DNA of 9,680 nt. It comes from Syntrophaceae bacterium UBA4810. Lineage in GTDB: Bacteria; Desulfobacterota; Syntrophia; Syntrophales; Smithellaceae. A program made the translations under genes and the position numbers. The stretch covers positions 1 through 9,680 of the forward strand of contig DHGA01000039.1 of the NCBI GenBank assembly GCA_002402545.1, given 5' to 3'. The first letter of the stretch is position 1. Every line of letters starts with the position of its first letter. Below are positions 1 to 6,769 of this stretch, piece by piece. Under the pieces are notes generated by a model. It did not search any database. It worked only from the letters and a program-made list of their open reading frames with translations, and had not been told where the DNA came from.

Positions 1-1048
1 CGTAAGCGCCGAAAACTCCGAAAGAAGAATGAGCGCGGTAAAAACTGCCCGCGCTGTAGGCCAGCCCTTCGTTGTTGCGCACCGCGCTAAAGATTCGTGA
101 ATTAAAACCGCCGCTGCCGGCAATAAAATCCAAAACAGTAAATGCGTAGTAATCCGGATTGTGTTTTCCGGGAGCGAATTGCCCGGCTACAATAGTTGAC
201 TGCGGTATTTCTTTGGGAAGATAAAAAATGCCGCCTTTAGGATTAGCAGAGGGCGCGGGGATTTTTTCGGCGGCGGGGCCTTTTTCCCAGCTTCCAAAAT
301 GTTTTGTGAGCATTTCAACCGCCTGCTCCTTGGTAATATCTCCGGTTATGGAGAACATGATATTGTTCGGATGAAAAAAACGGCGGTGAAATTTTATTAA
401 ATCGCTTCTGCTGATATTATCCAGGGATTCATTTGATGTTAATTTCCCGCGCGGATCGTTTTGATAAATAAGACGGTTAAATTCTCGAAAAGCAAGTCTT
501 TGAGGATTATCCTGCAGGCGGCGAAGATCTTCTTTTTTAAGCTGCACGACCAGTTCCAGCTTCTTTTTTTCGAAAGCCGGTGAGATAAATATTTGAGACA
601 GGAGATTCAGGCCTTCTTCCAGGTCTTTACTCAAAACGGAAAAATTCGCGGAGGCGTAATCGGCGTGCATGGAAACAGACGCGGATGCCGCCAGAAAATC
701 CAGGCGTTTATCAATTTCGTCGCTTTCTAATTTTTTTGTGCCGCCGGTTCTCATGACATAAGCTGTTAATTCCGCCACGCCTTCTTTTCCTTCAGGATCG
801 TGTATGGAGCCTGTTCTGATAAGCGCGTTTAGGTTAACCACGGGAAGTTCGTGATCTTCCATAATATATAAAACAATTCCATTTTCTAAAACCACGCGCT
901 CGGCTTTAGGCAGCTCAAATTTAAGTTTGGGATAAGCTATCTTGTACGGCGGTATCAGGCGTAAATCCGCAGCGGCGGCTGTTGCGTAAAAACACGCAAA
1001 AAAAGTGAATGACAAAATGACTGATATAAATAATTTCTTAATCCGCAT
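1..1048 (-). CDS. M16 peptidase-like protein, non-catalytic subunit (partial, C-terminus outside window)
   Basis: The reading frame starts at the ATG complementary to 1046-1048 and stays open to the left edge, giving 349 codons; the C-terminal part is missing. Residues 1-27 look like a Sec signal peptide: Lys/Arg near the start, a hydrophobic core, then an Ala-rich cleavage region. Residues about 50-250 match the first M16 (pitrilysin/insulinase) domain, and the second domain begins near 275. The zinc motif HxxEH is absent: the aligned positions read E93, A96 and Y97 in GVAELTAY. The second-domain pattern with R324 and Y331 (RNNEGLAY) is kept; in M16B enzymes this Arg/Tyr pair helps hold substrate. 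It should therefore be the inactive partner of the M16 peptidase just upstream, acting in the periplasm or envelope. It begins 4 nt after that gene's stop, so the two are probably translated together. Family assignment is firm; the substrate is unknown. Confidence 0.9.
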   Translation of the reverse strand, partial: MRIKKLFISVILSFTFFACFYATAAAADLRLIPPYKIAYPKLKFELPKAERVVLENGIVLYIMEDHELPVVNLNALIRTGSIHDPEGKEGVAELTAYVMRTGGTKKLESDEIDKRLDFLAASASVSMHADYASANFSVLSKDLEEGLNLLSQIFISPAFEKKKLELVVQLKKEDLRRLQDNPQRLAFREFNRLIYQNDPRGKLTSNESLDNISRSDLIKFHRRFFHPNNIMFSITGDITKEQAVEMLTKHFGSWEKGPAAEKIPAPSANPKGGIFYLPKEIPQSTIVAGQFAPGKHNPDYYAFTVLDFIAGSGGFNSRIFSAVRNNEGLAYSAGSFYRAHSSFGVFGAY

Positions 1049-1052
1049 AAAA

Positions 1053-2561
1053 TTAATCTTTTTTTCTTTCCAGCACCGCGATTGTGCGGTTTTCTTTATT
1101 TAAATAAGTTTTTGCTGCCTGTTGAATATCCTGCGCTGTGACTTTTTCAATATTTTTCAGATAATCGGAAAAATACCGGTAATCCCAAACTAATGCTTCA
1201 AAATATGACAATGTCGCGGCAAGCCTGGGGTTGGAATCAAGCCTTTGAATAAAATCCATCCGCATTTTGTTTTTTGCTCTGGTTAATTCTTCGGTGGTTA
1301 CCGGTACAGCTTTTATTTTTTCCAGCTGCGCGATGATTTCTTTTTCCAAATCGGCGTTGGTATGCGGATGGCGCGGCTTGGCAAATATTGTAAACAAGTT
1401 AGGATAGCGCGAAGCGGGCATTCCGTTATAAACCAGGACGCTGTCAGCTATCCGCATTTGTGTTACCAGAAGATTATATAACCTGCTGGTTCGACCGTCG
1501 GCCAGTATTGTTTCCAGAACGTCAAAGACATAATCATCATAAGCGGGAAAGTTAAGCTTATGAAACCCGATTATCATCATCGGGTTGGAATCGAAAGTAA
1601 TTTCCACTCTGCGTTCTTCGGTTTGCTTAGGTTCCGCGGGAATTTCTTTTTCTTTATTGAAAGAGGCGGGAATAGCGCCGAAATATTTATTAATTAATTT
1701 CAGTGTGTCCTTCGTGTTAACGGCGCCGACAACCGCGATAACGGTTTTGTGCGGTGCGCGGTATTTTTCAAAATATTTTTTCATCATGGAAGGGCTATAT
1801 CTAATAATATCCTGCGGCCAGCCGATAATCGGATTCCTGTAAGGATGCGTTGAATAGACAGTGCTCATGAACACTTCGTAGAGTTTGCCGTCGGGATTGG
1901 TATCTGTTCTCTGTCTTCTTTCTTCCATGACCACGTTTCGTTCCGTGTAAAATTCGCGGAAAACGGGATTGAGCAGGCGGTCAGATTCGATTCTTGCCCA
2001 GAGTTCGATTTTATTGGCGGGCAGGCTCACCTGATAAGTTGTTATATCCTGGCTGGTAGAAGCGTTCAGATCCGAGCCGCCGTTTTGCGTGTAGATACGG
2101 TCGATTTCACTTGGGATGACGTATTTTTTATGTTGATCCTGAAATATTTTAAGTTGCGCGGAAAGCTGTTCGATTATTTTGGCGTTTGCCTTTTCTCCTT
2201 TTTGTTTTTCAATGTCGAGCGCGGCGCCGGTTTTCTCAATAGCGGCAAGTATTTTCTTTTCCGCGGCGTAATTTTTCGTGCCGATGGTTTTTGTTCCTTT
2301 GAACATCATGTGTTCAAGCATATGCGCGGCGCCGGTTTCGCCTTCGTCTTCATCCACCGCGCCGATGCGATGGCGGATGTAAAGAGCAACGGTAGGGCTG
2401 ATATGACGCTCCATGATTAAAACCGTAATGCCGTTTTTGAGTTTTGTTTTAAAAACCTTATCTTCCAGAGAAAAGCTAAAGGCTTCCGTCGCCAGGCATT
2501 GGAAAAGCGCAACGATAAGTAAAAATATGAAAAGCTTACTTTGTTTCATTATCTGTTTCAT
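1053..2561 (-). CDS. M16 family zinc metallopeptidase, catalytic subunit, predicted exported
   Basis: The 502-residue protein opens with a Sec-type signal peptide (hydrophobic core about residues 10-24). The zinc-binding HxxEH motif is intact as H80, E83 and H84 (HMLEH). The third ligand is expected to be E213 or E214 in VVMEERRQR. The family pattern NAST followed by TTYQVSLP lies at about 166-181, and the second M16 domain runs from about 310 to 490. Residues about 97-160 form a charged, probably helical insertion between the zinc helix and the NAST strand. The second domain lacks the Arg/Tyr (GLAY) pattern found in the adjacent M16 protein, which fits a two-subunit enzyme with shared active-site elements. 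The length is near that of M16 proteins of this two-domain, insertion-bearing type. The start overlaps the upstream 79-residue gene by 26 nt. A second in-frame ATG four codons later (2547-2549) would shorten the overlap to 14 nt, and neither start has a good Shine-Dalgarno sequence, so translational coupling is likely. Peptide or protein turnover in the envelope is the probable role. Confidence 0.93.
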   Translation of the reverse strand: MKQIMKQSKLFIFLLIVALFQCLATEAFSFSLEDKVFKTKLKNGITVLIMERHISPTVALYIRHRIGAVDEDEGETGAAHMLEHMMFKGTKTIGTKNYAAEKKILAAIEKTGAALDIEKQKGEKANAKIIEQLSAQLKIFQDQHKKYVIPSEIDRIYTQNGGSDLNASTSQDITTYQVSLPANKIELWARIESDRLLNPVFREFYTERNVVMEERRQRTDTNPDGKLYEVFMSTVYSTHPYRNPIIGWPQDIIRYSPSMMKKYFEKYRAPHKTVIAVVGAVNTKDTLKLINKYFGAIPASFNKEKEIPAEPKQTEERRVEITFDSNPMMIIGFHKLNFPAYDDYVFDVLETILADGRTSRLYNLLVTQMRIADSVLVYNGMPASRYPNLFTIFAKPRHPHTNADLEKEIIAQLEKIKAVPVTTEELTRAKNKMRMDFIQRLDSNPRLAATLSYFEALVWDYRYFSDYLKNIEKVTAQDIQQAAKTYLNKENRTIAVLERKKD

Positions 2562-2775
2562 TTTGATTATTTTTAGGGAAAAAGCGGAAATAGCAATAAA
2601 TGATGCCGGTAAGGCAAACCAGAATCAGCAAAGAGGCGGAAAAAAAAGTCATGACAAACTCAAAGGGGTTTTGGAGTTTAAAAGCACCGGTCATGATGTT
2701 GATGCCGTAAATCAGCAAAATTACCGAGGCAATTAATATGACGATATTTTTGATCCAGATAAGAGATGGTGCCAT
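2536..2775 (-). CDS. Small two-helix membrane protein of unknown function
   Basis: This encodes 79 residues with two predicted transmembrane helices, about 9-30 and 40-64, separated by a short loop containing LQNPFEF. A hydrophilic Asn/Glu-rich tail follows (about 67-79). A hairpin topology in the inner membrane is likely. An AAAGG sequence lies 9 nt before the ATG. The 3' end overlaps the start of the M16 peptidase gene by 26 nt in another frame. That overlap, the clear two-helix design and the ribosome binding site argue that it is a real gene, not a chance frame. I recognise no named family or catalytic motif. Its position suggests co-expression with the M16 pair, perhaps as a membrane partner, but nothing in the sequence proves that. 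Confidence 0.75.
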   Translation of the reverse strand: MAPSLIWIKNIVILIASVILLIYGINIMTGAFKLQNPFEFVMTFFSASLLILVCLTGIIYCYFRFFPKNNQNETDNETK

Positions 2776-2820
2776 GTGGTAACCTTTACTTTGAATTCAT
2801 TCTTTCTCTTCATGTTTATC

Positions 2821-2894
2821 ACTTCGACCTACAGGAGAAGTCTTTACAATTATTAATAATCAAGATTCCTCGTCATGCTATTGATCGGAATGAC
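2821..2894. repeat. Cluster of imperfect palindromes in the intergenic spacer, possibly a REP-like element
   Basis: Three symmetrical segments lie side by side. ACTTC/GAAGT arms with an inner CC/GG pair span 2821-2841. A perfect 12-bp palindrome, ATTATTAATAAT, is at 2849-2860. ATTCC (2865-2869) pairs with GGAAT (2887-2891) inside a segment beginning AGATTCCTCGTC and ending CGGAATGAC. That last pattern resembles short interspersed imperfect palindromes seen in many bacterial genomes. None of the hairpins is followed by a T-run on the minus strand, so it is not a convincing intrinsic terminator for the radical SAM gene. Multicopy status cannot be judged from one window. Confidence 0.4.
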
Positions 2895-2906
2895 ATTGGT
2901 GCTTTG

Positions 2907-4250
2907 TTAATTTTCCTTCAATTCCGTTTTTATTTTTGTATAAAGTTCATACGTAAAATCATCATTGCGGCACGGCAGCAATGAATTGTTATGATATAGT
3001 GGTTCCGCCTGAATGTCAAAGGGTGATGCCGCGACAGCTTCCGCCCACATTTTTGTGCCGGGAATGGGCGAGTATTCCGCGAGCATTGGCTTGGCGCCGC
3101 ATTTTCTAACAAAATCAATGCTGTCTCGCACTTCTTGGGCGCGCTGACCGGGCAGGCCGCATAATAAATAGATGCCGATATCAGAGGTTTTATAGCCGGC
3201 GTTTTTCAAATGCCGCACGCCATTTTCCAGCTCCTTATTTACCACTTTGCCGCCTGTTTCTTTTTGCCTTTGGAAATCCACTGTTTCAAAACCGAAGCGG
3301 ATAGTTTTGAATCCGGAAGTGAAAAGCAGTTTCGCCAATTCTGCGTCTATTTCCCGCAGGTGCAATCCGTTGGGGCAGTGAAACTGACACGATAAATTTC
3401 GTTTTTTGAATTCGGCAAGCAGCGGAATAATCATCTTTTCAGGATCGACTAAAAGCGCGTCATCGTAAAAACTGAAATTAATCGCGCCGTATTTCTTTTG
3501 CCAGTGTTCAATTTCGTCGGCAACTTTTATCGGTTCACGCTTAAGGAATTTATTATTGAGGATGTGGGAACAGCAATAACTGCACTTGTAAGGGCATCCG
3601 CGCGAAGTCGTAATCGGAAGTTGTTCGATTTTGCCGATTAAATCAAAAGCAGGGTAGGGGTAGGAATCAAGATTCTCCTCGTCGGGTACGAATGACGGAT
3701 TTTCACCAAATAAATTATTGAGCAATTCCAGGATTTGCGCTTCGCTCGCGCCGAAAATTACATAATCCGCGCCGGAATGTTTAACGGCATGTTCGTGGCA
3801 AAGCGTCGCGTATTTACCGCCCAGCACCACAGGAACATGCGGCAATTCTTCTTTGGTAATTTTAATTGTTTCAAACACGCCCGGATACCAATAAGTCATC
3901 ATCGAGGTGATTAACACAATGTCCGTATCGTGATGCTTTCTTAAATCATTGCGGAATATTTCCGGCAATATCCCGTAGCAGCAGTAATTTTTGGGTATGA
4001 ATTTGAGCTTATCCGGTTTGGGGATAACCTGACGGAAAAATTTTCCCCGGCCGTAAGCATGACGCCGGAGCGTTAAACCACGGGCGAGCATTTCCGGATG
4101 ATAAGGATCGAGGCAATCAATGTAGCTGACCCGATGCCCGTTTTGGCGCAAAAGCCCGCCCAGATACAAAAGCCCCAGAGGTTTTAACCAGAAATCATAA
4201 GCGGCAAAATCATGAATCCAGGGGTTAATAAGCAAAATATTTCTAACCAT
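2907..4250 (-). CDS. B12-binding-type radical SAM protein, substrate unknown
   Basis: The 447-residue cytoplasmic protein has two parts. Residues 1 to about 185 resemble a cobalamin-binding Rossmann-like domain: an opening strand ILLINP, then PLGLLYLGGLL (24-34), then VVLGGKYATL with ADYVIFGASE (141-170). The radical SAM barrel follows, with the CxxxCxxC iron-sulfur motif as C219, C223 and C226 in RGCPYKCSYC; an extra Cys sits at 227. Aromatic Y225 stands just before the last cluster Cys, as is usual. Later landmarks are FYDDALL (261-267), RFGFET (318-323) and LLCGLPGQ (362-369), typical of this Elp3/BchE-like group. The classical DxHxxG cobalamin-ligand motif is not visible, so any cobalamin would bind without that His. 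There is no SPASM-type Cys-rich C-terminus. Such proteins perform methylations, ring formations or other radical reactions; I cannot assign this one. The start at 4248-4250 has no strong Shine-Dalgarno sequence. It is the first gene of the leftward block, 131 nt before the small membrane protein. Confidence 0.88.
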   Translation of the reverse strand: MVRNILLINPWIHDFAAYDFWLKPLGLLYLGGLLRQNGHRVSYIDCLDPYHPEMLARGLTLRRHAYGRGKFFRQVIPKPDKLKFIPKNYCCYGILPEIFRNDLRKHHDTDIVLITSMMTYWYPGVFETIKITKEELPHVPVVLGGKYATLCHEHAVKHSGADYVIFGASEAQILELLNNLFGENPSFVPDEENLDSYPYPAFDLIGKIEQLPITTSRGCPYKCSYCCSHILNNKFLKREPIKVADEIEHWQKKYGAINFSFYDDALLVDPEKMIIPLLAEFKKRNLSCQFHCPNGLHLREIDAELAKLLFTSGFKTIRFGFETVDFQRQKETGGKVVNKELENGVRHLKNAGYKTSDIGIYLLCGLPGQRAQEVRDSIDFVRKCGAKPMLAEYSPIPGTKMWAEAVAASPFDIQAEPLYHNNSLLPCRNDDFTYELYTKIKTELKEN

Positions 4251-4263
4251 AGACGTGATCTAT

Positions 4264-4292
4264 ATTTTATTTTGCGGGGATTGTCCAATCAA
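4264..4292 (-). promoter_or_regulatory. Candidate sigma-70-type promoter of the radical SAM gene
   Basis: On the minus strand, TTGATT (complement of 4287-4292) and TAAAAT (complement of 4264-4269) are separated by 17 bp. They match the consensus boxes at 4 of 6 and 5 of 6 positions. Transcription would begin a few bases before the ATG at 4250, giving a very short leader, in keeping with the weak ribosome binding site. An overlapping alternative is TTGGAC, 18 bp, TATAGA. This is an inference from the sequence only. Confidence 0.45.
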
Positions 4293-4482
4293 GTGAAAAT
4301 CGGTTATTGCATTCACCTGCTAATACGCAGATTTTACTTGAAAAATAATTGAGAATTACCATTTGAATTGAGGTATCCGAAATTGCTAATGAGTCAAGCA
4401 AAGACTTGATCCCATATTCCATATTTCTCGATGAGGCAGCCTTAAGTTACTGTGTTTTCTCATTAATTTATCTAGATATAAT

Positions 4483-4525
4483 GCAACGATAACAATCTGA
4501 TAGAAACTTTCCTCGTTATCTCTGC
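4483..4525. promoter_or_regulatory. Imperfect inverted repeat upstream of the repressor promoter
   Basis: GATAAC (4488-4493) is complementary to GTTATC (4515-4520), and the flanking GCA (4483-4485) pairs with TGC (4523-4525). This gives 9 pairs out of 11 positions around a 21-nt loop. It lies about 20 bp upstream of the TTGACA box and just after a TATAAT. It could be a second protein-binding site or chance; no protein is known to me that would bind it. Confidence 0.2.
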
Positions 4526-4544
4526 TAATGTTTCAAAAAAACTA

Positions 4545-4573
4545 TTGACATTTTCAAATAACTACTTTAAATG
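4545..4573 (+). promoter_or_regulatory. Promoter of the efflux operon
   Basis: A perfect -35 box TTGACA (4545-4550) is followed after 16 bp by TTAAAT (4567-4572), or after 17 bp by TAAATG (4568-4573), as a weaker -10 box. Transcription would start near 4580, leaving a leader of about 20 nt containing the ribosome binding site. The operator-like inverted repeat covers the spacer and -10 region, so a bound repressor would block RNA polymerase. Confidence 0.65.
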
Positions 4574-4583
4574 AGTATTTGAA
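4553..4583. promoter_or_regulatory. Probable TetR-type operator (autoregulation)
   Basis: An exact 8-bp inverted repeat, TTCAAATA (4553-4560) and TATTTGAA (4576-4583), is centred on 4568, inside the -10 region. A third, one-mismatch half-site, TTTAAAT (4566-4572), forms a tighter 18-bp inverted repeat with ATTTGAA (4577-4583). TetR-family repressors normally bind such short palindromes over their own promoters. The position directly ahead of a TetR-type gene makes it the likely binding site for that protein. The half-site arrangement is seen directly; binding is inferred. Confidence 0.6.
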
Positions 4584-4590
4584 TATTAAC

Positions 4591-4595
4591 GGAGG
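4591..4595 (+). promoter_or_regulatory. Strong Shine-Dalgarno site of the repressor gene
   Basis: GGAGG ends 5 nt before the ATG at 4601 and fixes that start. It is the best ribosome binding site in the window. Confidence 0.8.
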
Positions 4596-4600
4596 ATATC

Positions 4601-5293
4601 ATGAAATTTTCAAGAGAAGATACCGCAAGGACACGTAAAAGTTTATTGGACGCAGCCTGTGAAATATTTTCCCAAAAAGGTTATCGGGATACGACCATCG
4701 CGGAAATCAGCGAGCTAGCTGCTACTAACATAGCAGCGGTCAATTATCACTTCGGTAATAAAGAAACCCTTTATGTCGAAGCATGGCGATGTGCCTTTCA
4801 TGAATCCATAAAAGCTCATCCGCTGGATGGCGGTATGGCCGATGACGTGTCCCCCGAAGAACGTCTGCGAGCGCATATAGCGGCCACGTTGAAAAGATTG
4901 GCTGACAAAAACAATAGGGAATTCTGGTTCGTAACGCGAGAATTTGCCAATCCCACTGGGTTGCTCGAAGAAGTAATGAGAAAAGAAATTCACCCTCTTC
5001 AAAAGAAAACAGAGTATCTGATTCGTGAGTTACTTGGTCCGCATGTTTCGGACAGAGAAGTTCAATTTTGTGAAACGAGCATTATCAGTCAGTGCATCAA
5101 TCCGTTGGTAGTAAAAAGAAAGCAAAAGGGTAAAAGCTCAGCTAAAGAAGGTCCTCCTCAAATTAATGATATTAAAGCTTATGCAGAGCATGTGTTGAAA
5201 TTCTCCCTGGCCGGACTCCAGGCTATACGCAAGAGTGCGGAATCAAAAACAGAGATGTGCCACAAGATAAAAGTAAAGAAGATAAAAGGGTAA
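4601..5293 (+). CDS. TetR/AcrR-family repressor with CecR/CerR-type (DUF1956) C-terminal domain
   Basis: The 230-residue protein has an N-terminal helix-turn-helix domain (about 10-58): the TRKSLLDAACEIFSQKGY helix, then TTIAEISELA and the recognition helix AAVNYHFGNKETLY, all typical of TetR proteins. The rest (about 80-205), including REFWFVTREFANPTG and IISQCINPLV, resembles the ligand-binding domain of the CecR (YbiH) group. In E. coli, CecR controls an adaptor plus ABC exporter operon, which parallels the genes here. The length is normal for the family apart from a basic Lys-rich tail (about 216-230). As the first gene of the efflux operon, with an inverted repeat over its promoter, it probably represses itself and the pump until an unknown ligand binds. 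The next gene starts 4 nt after its stop. TetR assignment is very sure; the CecR subgroup is likely. Confidence 0.92.
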   Translation: MKFSREDTARTRKSLLDAACEIFSQKGYRDTTIAEISELAATNIAAVNYHFGNKETLYVEAWRCAFHESIKAHPLDGGMADDVSPEERLRAHIAATLKRLADKNNREFWFVTREFANPTGLLEEVMRKEIHPLQKKTEYLIRELLGPHVSDREVQFCETSIISQCINPLVVKRKQKGKSSAKEGPPQINDIKAYAEHVLKFSLAGLQAIRKSAESKTEMCHKIKVKKIKG

Positions 5294-5297
5294 ATAA

Positions 5298-6746
5298 ATG
5301 AAGTCTTTCTCTAGAATACTCTACATTAAAACATCATCATGGTTTGCTGTGGTGAGCCTAATCGTTGTTGTTACAGGATGCGTCACAGTAGGTCCTGACT
5401 ATATCCGTCCCGAAGTACAAGTATCCAAAGACTGGCATTCTCAACTCAGAGGTGGTCTGAGCAACAAGGAAAAAGATGCACAGACTTTAGCAGTCTGGTG
5501 GACTGTATTTAATGATTCGAAGTTATCTGGATTAGTTGAGCGAGCAACTAAAGGCAACCTTGATCTGAAGAAGGCGCAGGCGCGGATACGCGAAGCACGT
5601 GCACGTCGGGGCTTAGTCACAGCTAGTCTTTTTCCGTCTATCACTGCTACTGGTAGCACAAGCCGAAGCCATAGCGGCAAGGAAACCGGAAGCGGGTCAA
5701 CCAGTAGTCTTTATGCTGTGGGGTTTGATGCCGCATGGGAACTGGATATTTTTGGTGGCACCCGTCGCTCTATGGAGTCAGCACAGGCGAATCTTGAGGC
5801 CAGCGAGGAAGATTGGCGCGATGTTCTCGTCTCGCTTCTAGCTGAAGTATCCATAAACTATGTCGAGGTGCGAATCTATCAGGCTCGGCTTGCTTCGGCG
5901 GAAGCAAATCTGAAGACACAGGAAGAAACACACCAATTAACCGTCTGGCGCAATCAAGCAGGATTGAGTGATGAGGTGGATGTCCAACAGGCACTTTTCA
6001 ATCTTGAAAACACCCGTTCCAAGATACCGACTCTGCGCACCGGACTTGAGGAAGCGATGAACCGTATTGCGGTACTTTTAGGAGAACAACCCGGCAATGT
6101 TAATGAGGAACTGAACAAAAGGGAGCCCATACCGGTCACACCACTGGATGTTGCCGTGGGAGTGCCGGCAGATATCATGCGACAACGGCCTGATGTACGA
6201 AAAGCGGAACGTGAGCTTGCTGCCCAAACGGCACAGGTTGGCGTGGCTACAGCAGATCTCTATCCCAAATTTAAGCTAAATGGAACAATTGGGTTGGATG
6301 CCTTTTCGCTTGGTAATCTTTTTTTATCGGGGAACACAAACTATAGCTTCGGACCCAGCATCACAATACCACTTTTCGCCGGAGGATCTATCCGGAAAAA
6401 CATCGAAGTACAGTCAGCCATTCAAGAACAATATCTGATTGTTTATGAATCCGCTGTTCTCAGCGCACTGGAAGAGGTAGAAAATGCTCTTGTGGCCTAT
6501 GCAGAAGAGCAATCCCGGAGGCAGGCATTGAGCACTGCAACCAAAGCGGCAAAAGAGGTAGTAGAGATGGCAAAGATTAAATACGAAACGGGCCTGACGG
6601 ATTTCAGCGTTTTACTGGACGCGGAGAGATCGCTTTTATCAGCTGAAGACGAGCTAGTTCAATGCGAGGGGAAAGTTACTTTAAACCTGATACGTCTGTA
6701 CAAGGCCATGGGAGGAGGATGGACGGCAGGTACTAACGACACATAA
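5298..6746 (+). CDS. NodT/OprM-family outer-membrane efflux lipoprotein (TolC-like factor)
   Basis: The 482-residue protein forms the outer-membrane duct of a tripartite pump. Residues 1-27 are a lipoprotein signal with lipobox VTGC, so C28 should be lipidated. It is followed by VTVGPDYIRPEV, the family's usual mature start. The two homologous TolC-type repeats are visible: LKKAQARIREARARRGLVTAS then LFPSITATGS (about 90-120), and VRKAERELAAQTAQVGVATADLYPKFKLNG (about 300-329). Long helical coiled-coil stretches lie at about 155-260 and 365-465. The sequence PLFAGGSIRKN (358-368) and C-terminal LYKAMGGGW (468-476) are also characteristic. The length is typical. AAGGG lies 7 nt before the ATG, and the gene follows the repressor by only 4 nt. 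Its partners should be the adaptor and ABC components downstream. The cargo cannot be read from the sequence. Confidence 0.94.
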   Translation: MKSFSRILYIKTSSWFAVVSLIVVVTGCVTVGPDYIRPEVQVSKDWHSQLRGGLSNKEKDAQTLAVWWTVFNDSKLSGLVERATKGNLDLKKAQARIREARARRGLVTASLFPSITATGSTSRSHSGKETGSGSTSSLYAVGFDAAWELDIFGGTRRSMESAQANLEASEEDWRDVLVSLLAEVSINYVEVRIYQARLASAEANLKTQEETHQLTVWRNQAGLSDEVDVQQALFNLENTRSKIPTLRTGLEEAMNRIAVLLGEQPGNVNEELNKREPIPVTPLDVAVGVPADIMRQRPDVRKAERELAAQTAQVGVATADLYPKFKLNGTIGLDAFSLGNLFLSGNTNYSFGPSITIPLFAGGSIRKNIEVQSAIQEQYLIVYESAVLSALEEVENALVAYAEEQSRRQALSTATKAAKEVVEMAKIKYETGLTDFSVLLDAERSLLSAEDELVQCEGKVTLNLIRLYKAMGGGWTAGTNDT

Positions 6747-6769
6747 AATATTTATTCATGGAGCAATAA

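Larger units (their letters stand above)
4251..4600. other. AT-rich divergent intergenic region
   Basis: These 350 nt separate the leftward radical SAM gene from the rightward repressor gene, and I find no coding frame worth calling. The ends hold the two divergent promoters listed separately. In the middle I see a short inverted repeat, TCAAG (4394-4398) with CTTGA (4405-4409), and a lone ATTTGAA (4361-4367) identical to the operator half-site near the repressor start. There is also a perfect TATAAT at 4477-4482 without a convincing -35 box. There are no T-run terminators and no structure resembling a known riboswitch. Confidence 0.6.

Noticed and set aside
758..781. Loss of HxxEH in the leftmost gene as evidence for a pseudogene
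   Set aside because: The frame is intact over 349 codons with a good signal peptide and conserved Arg/Tyr residues, so an inactive partner subunit explains it better than decay.
1585..2420. Plus-strand open frames across the M16 gene
   Set aside because: They lie antisense to a long gene with clear family motifs and show no recognisable domains or ribosome binding sites; they are shadows.
2536..4250. Radical SAM protein, small frame and M16 pair as a ribosomally made modified-peptide (RiPP) cluster
   Set aside because: M16 pairs and radical SAM enzymes do meet in such clusters, but here the M16 proteins carry signal peptides, the radical SAM protein lacks a SPASM or RRE region, and the small frame is a two-helix membrane protein without a leader/core layout.
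4394..4409. TCAAG/CTTGA inverted repeat as a terminator
   Set aside because: The stem is only 5 bp and no T-run follows on either strand; both flanking genes are transcribed away from it.
5441..6178. Minus-strand open frames inside the outer-membrane factor gene
   Set aside because: They oppose a well-conserved family gene and their translations are low-complexity Arg/Ser/Pro-rich, as expected of antisense frames.
6758..6769. Three-codon ATG-GAG-CAA-TAA frame just before the adaptor start as a regulatory leader peptide
   Set aside because: It overlaps the Shine-Dalgarno of the adaptor gene and has no ribosome binding site of its own; most likely chance.
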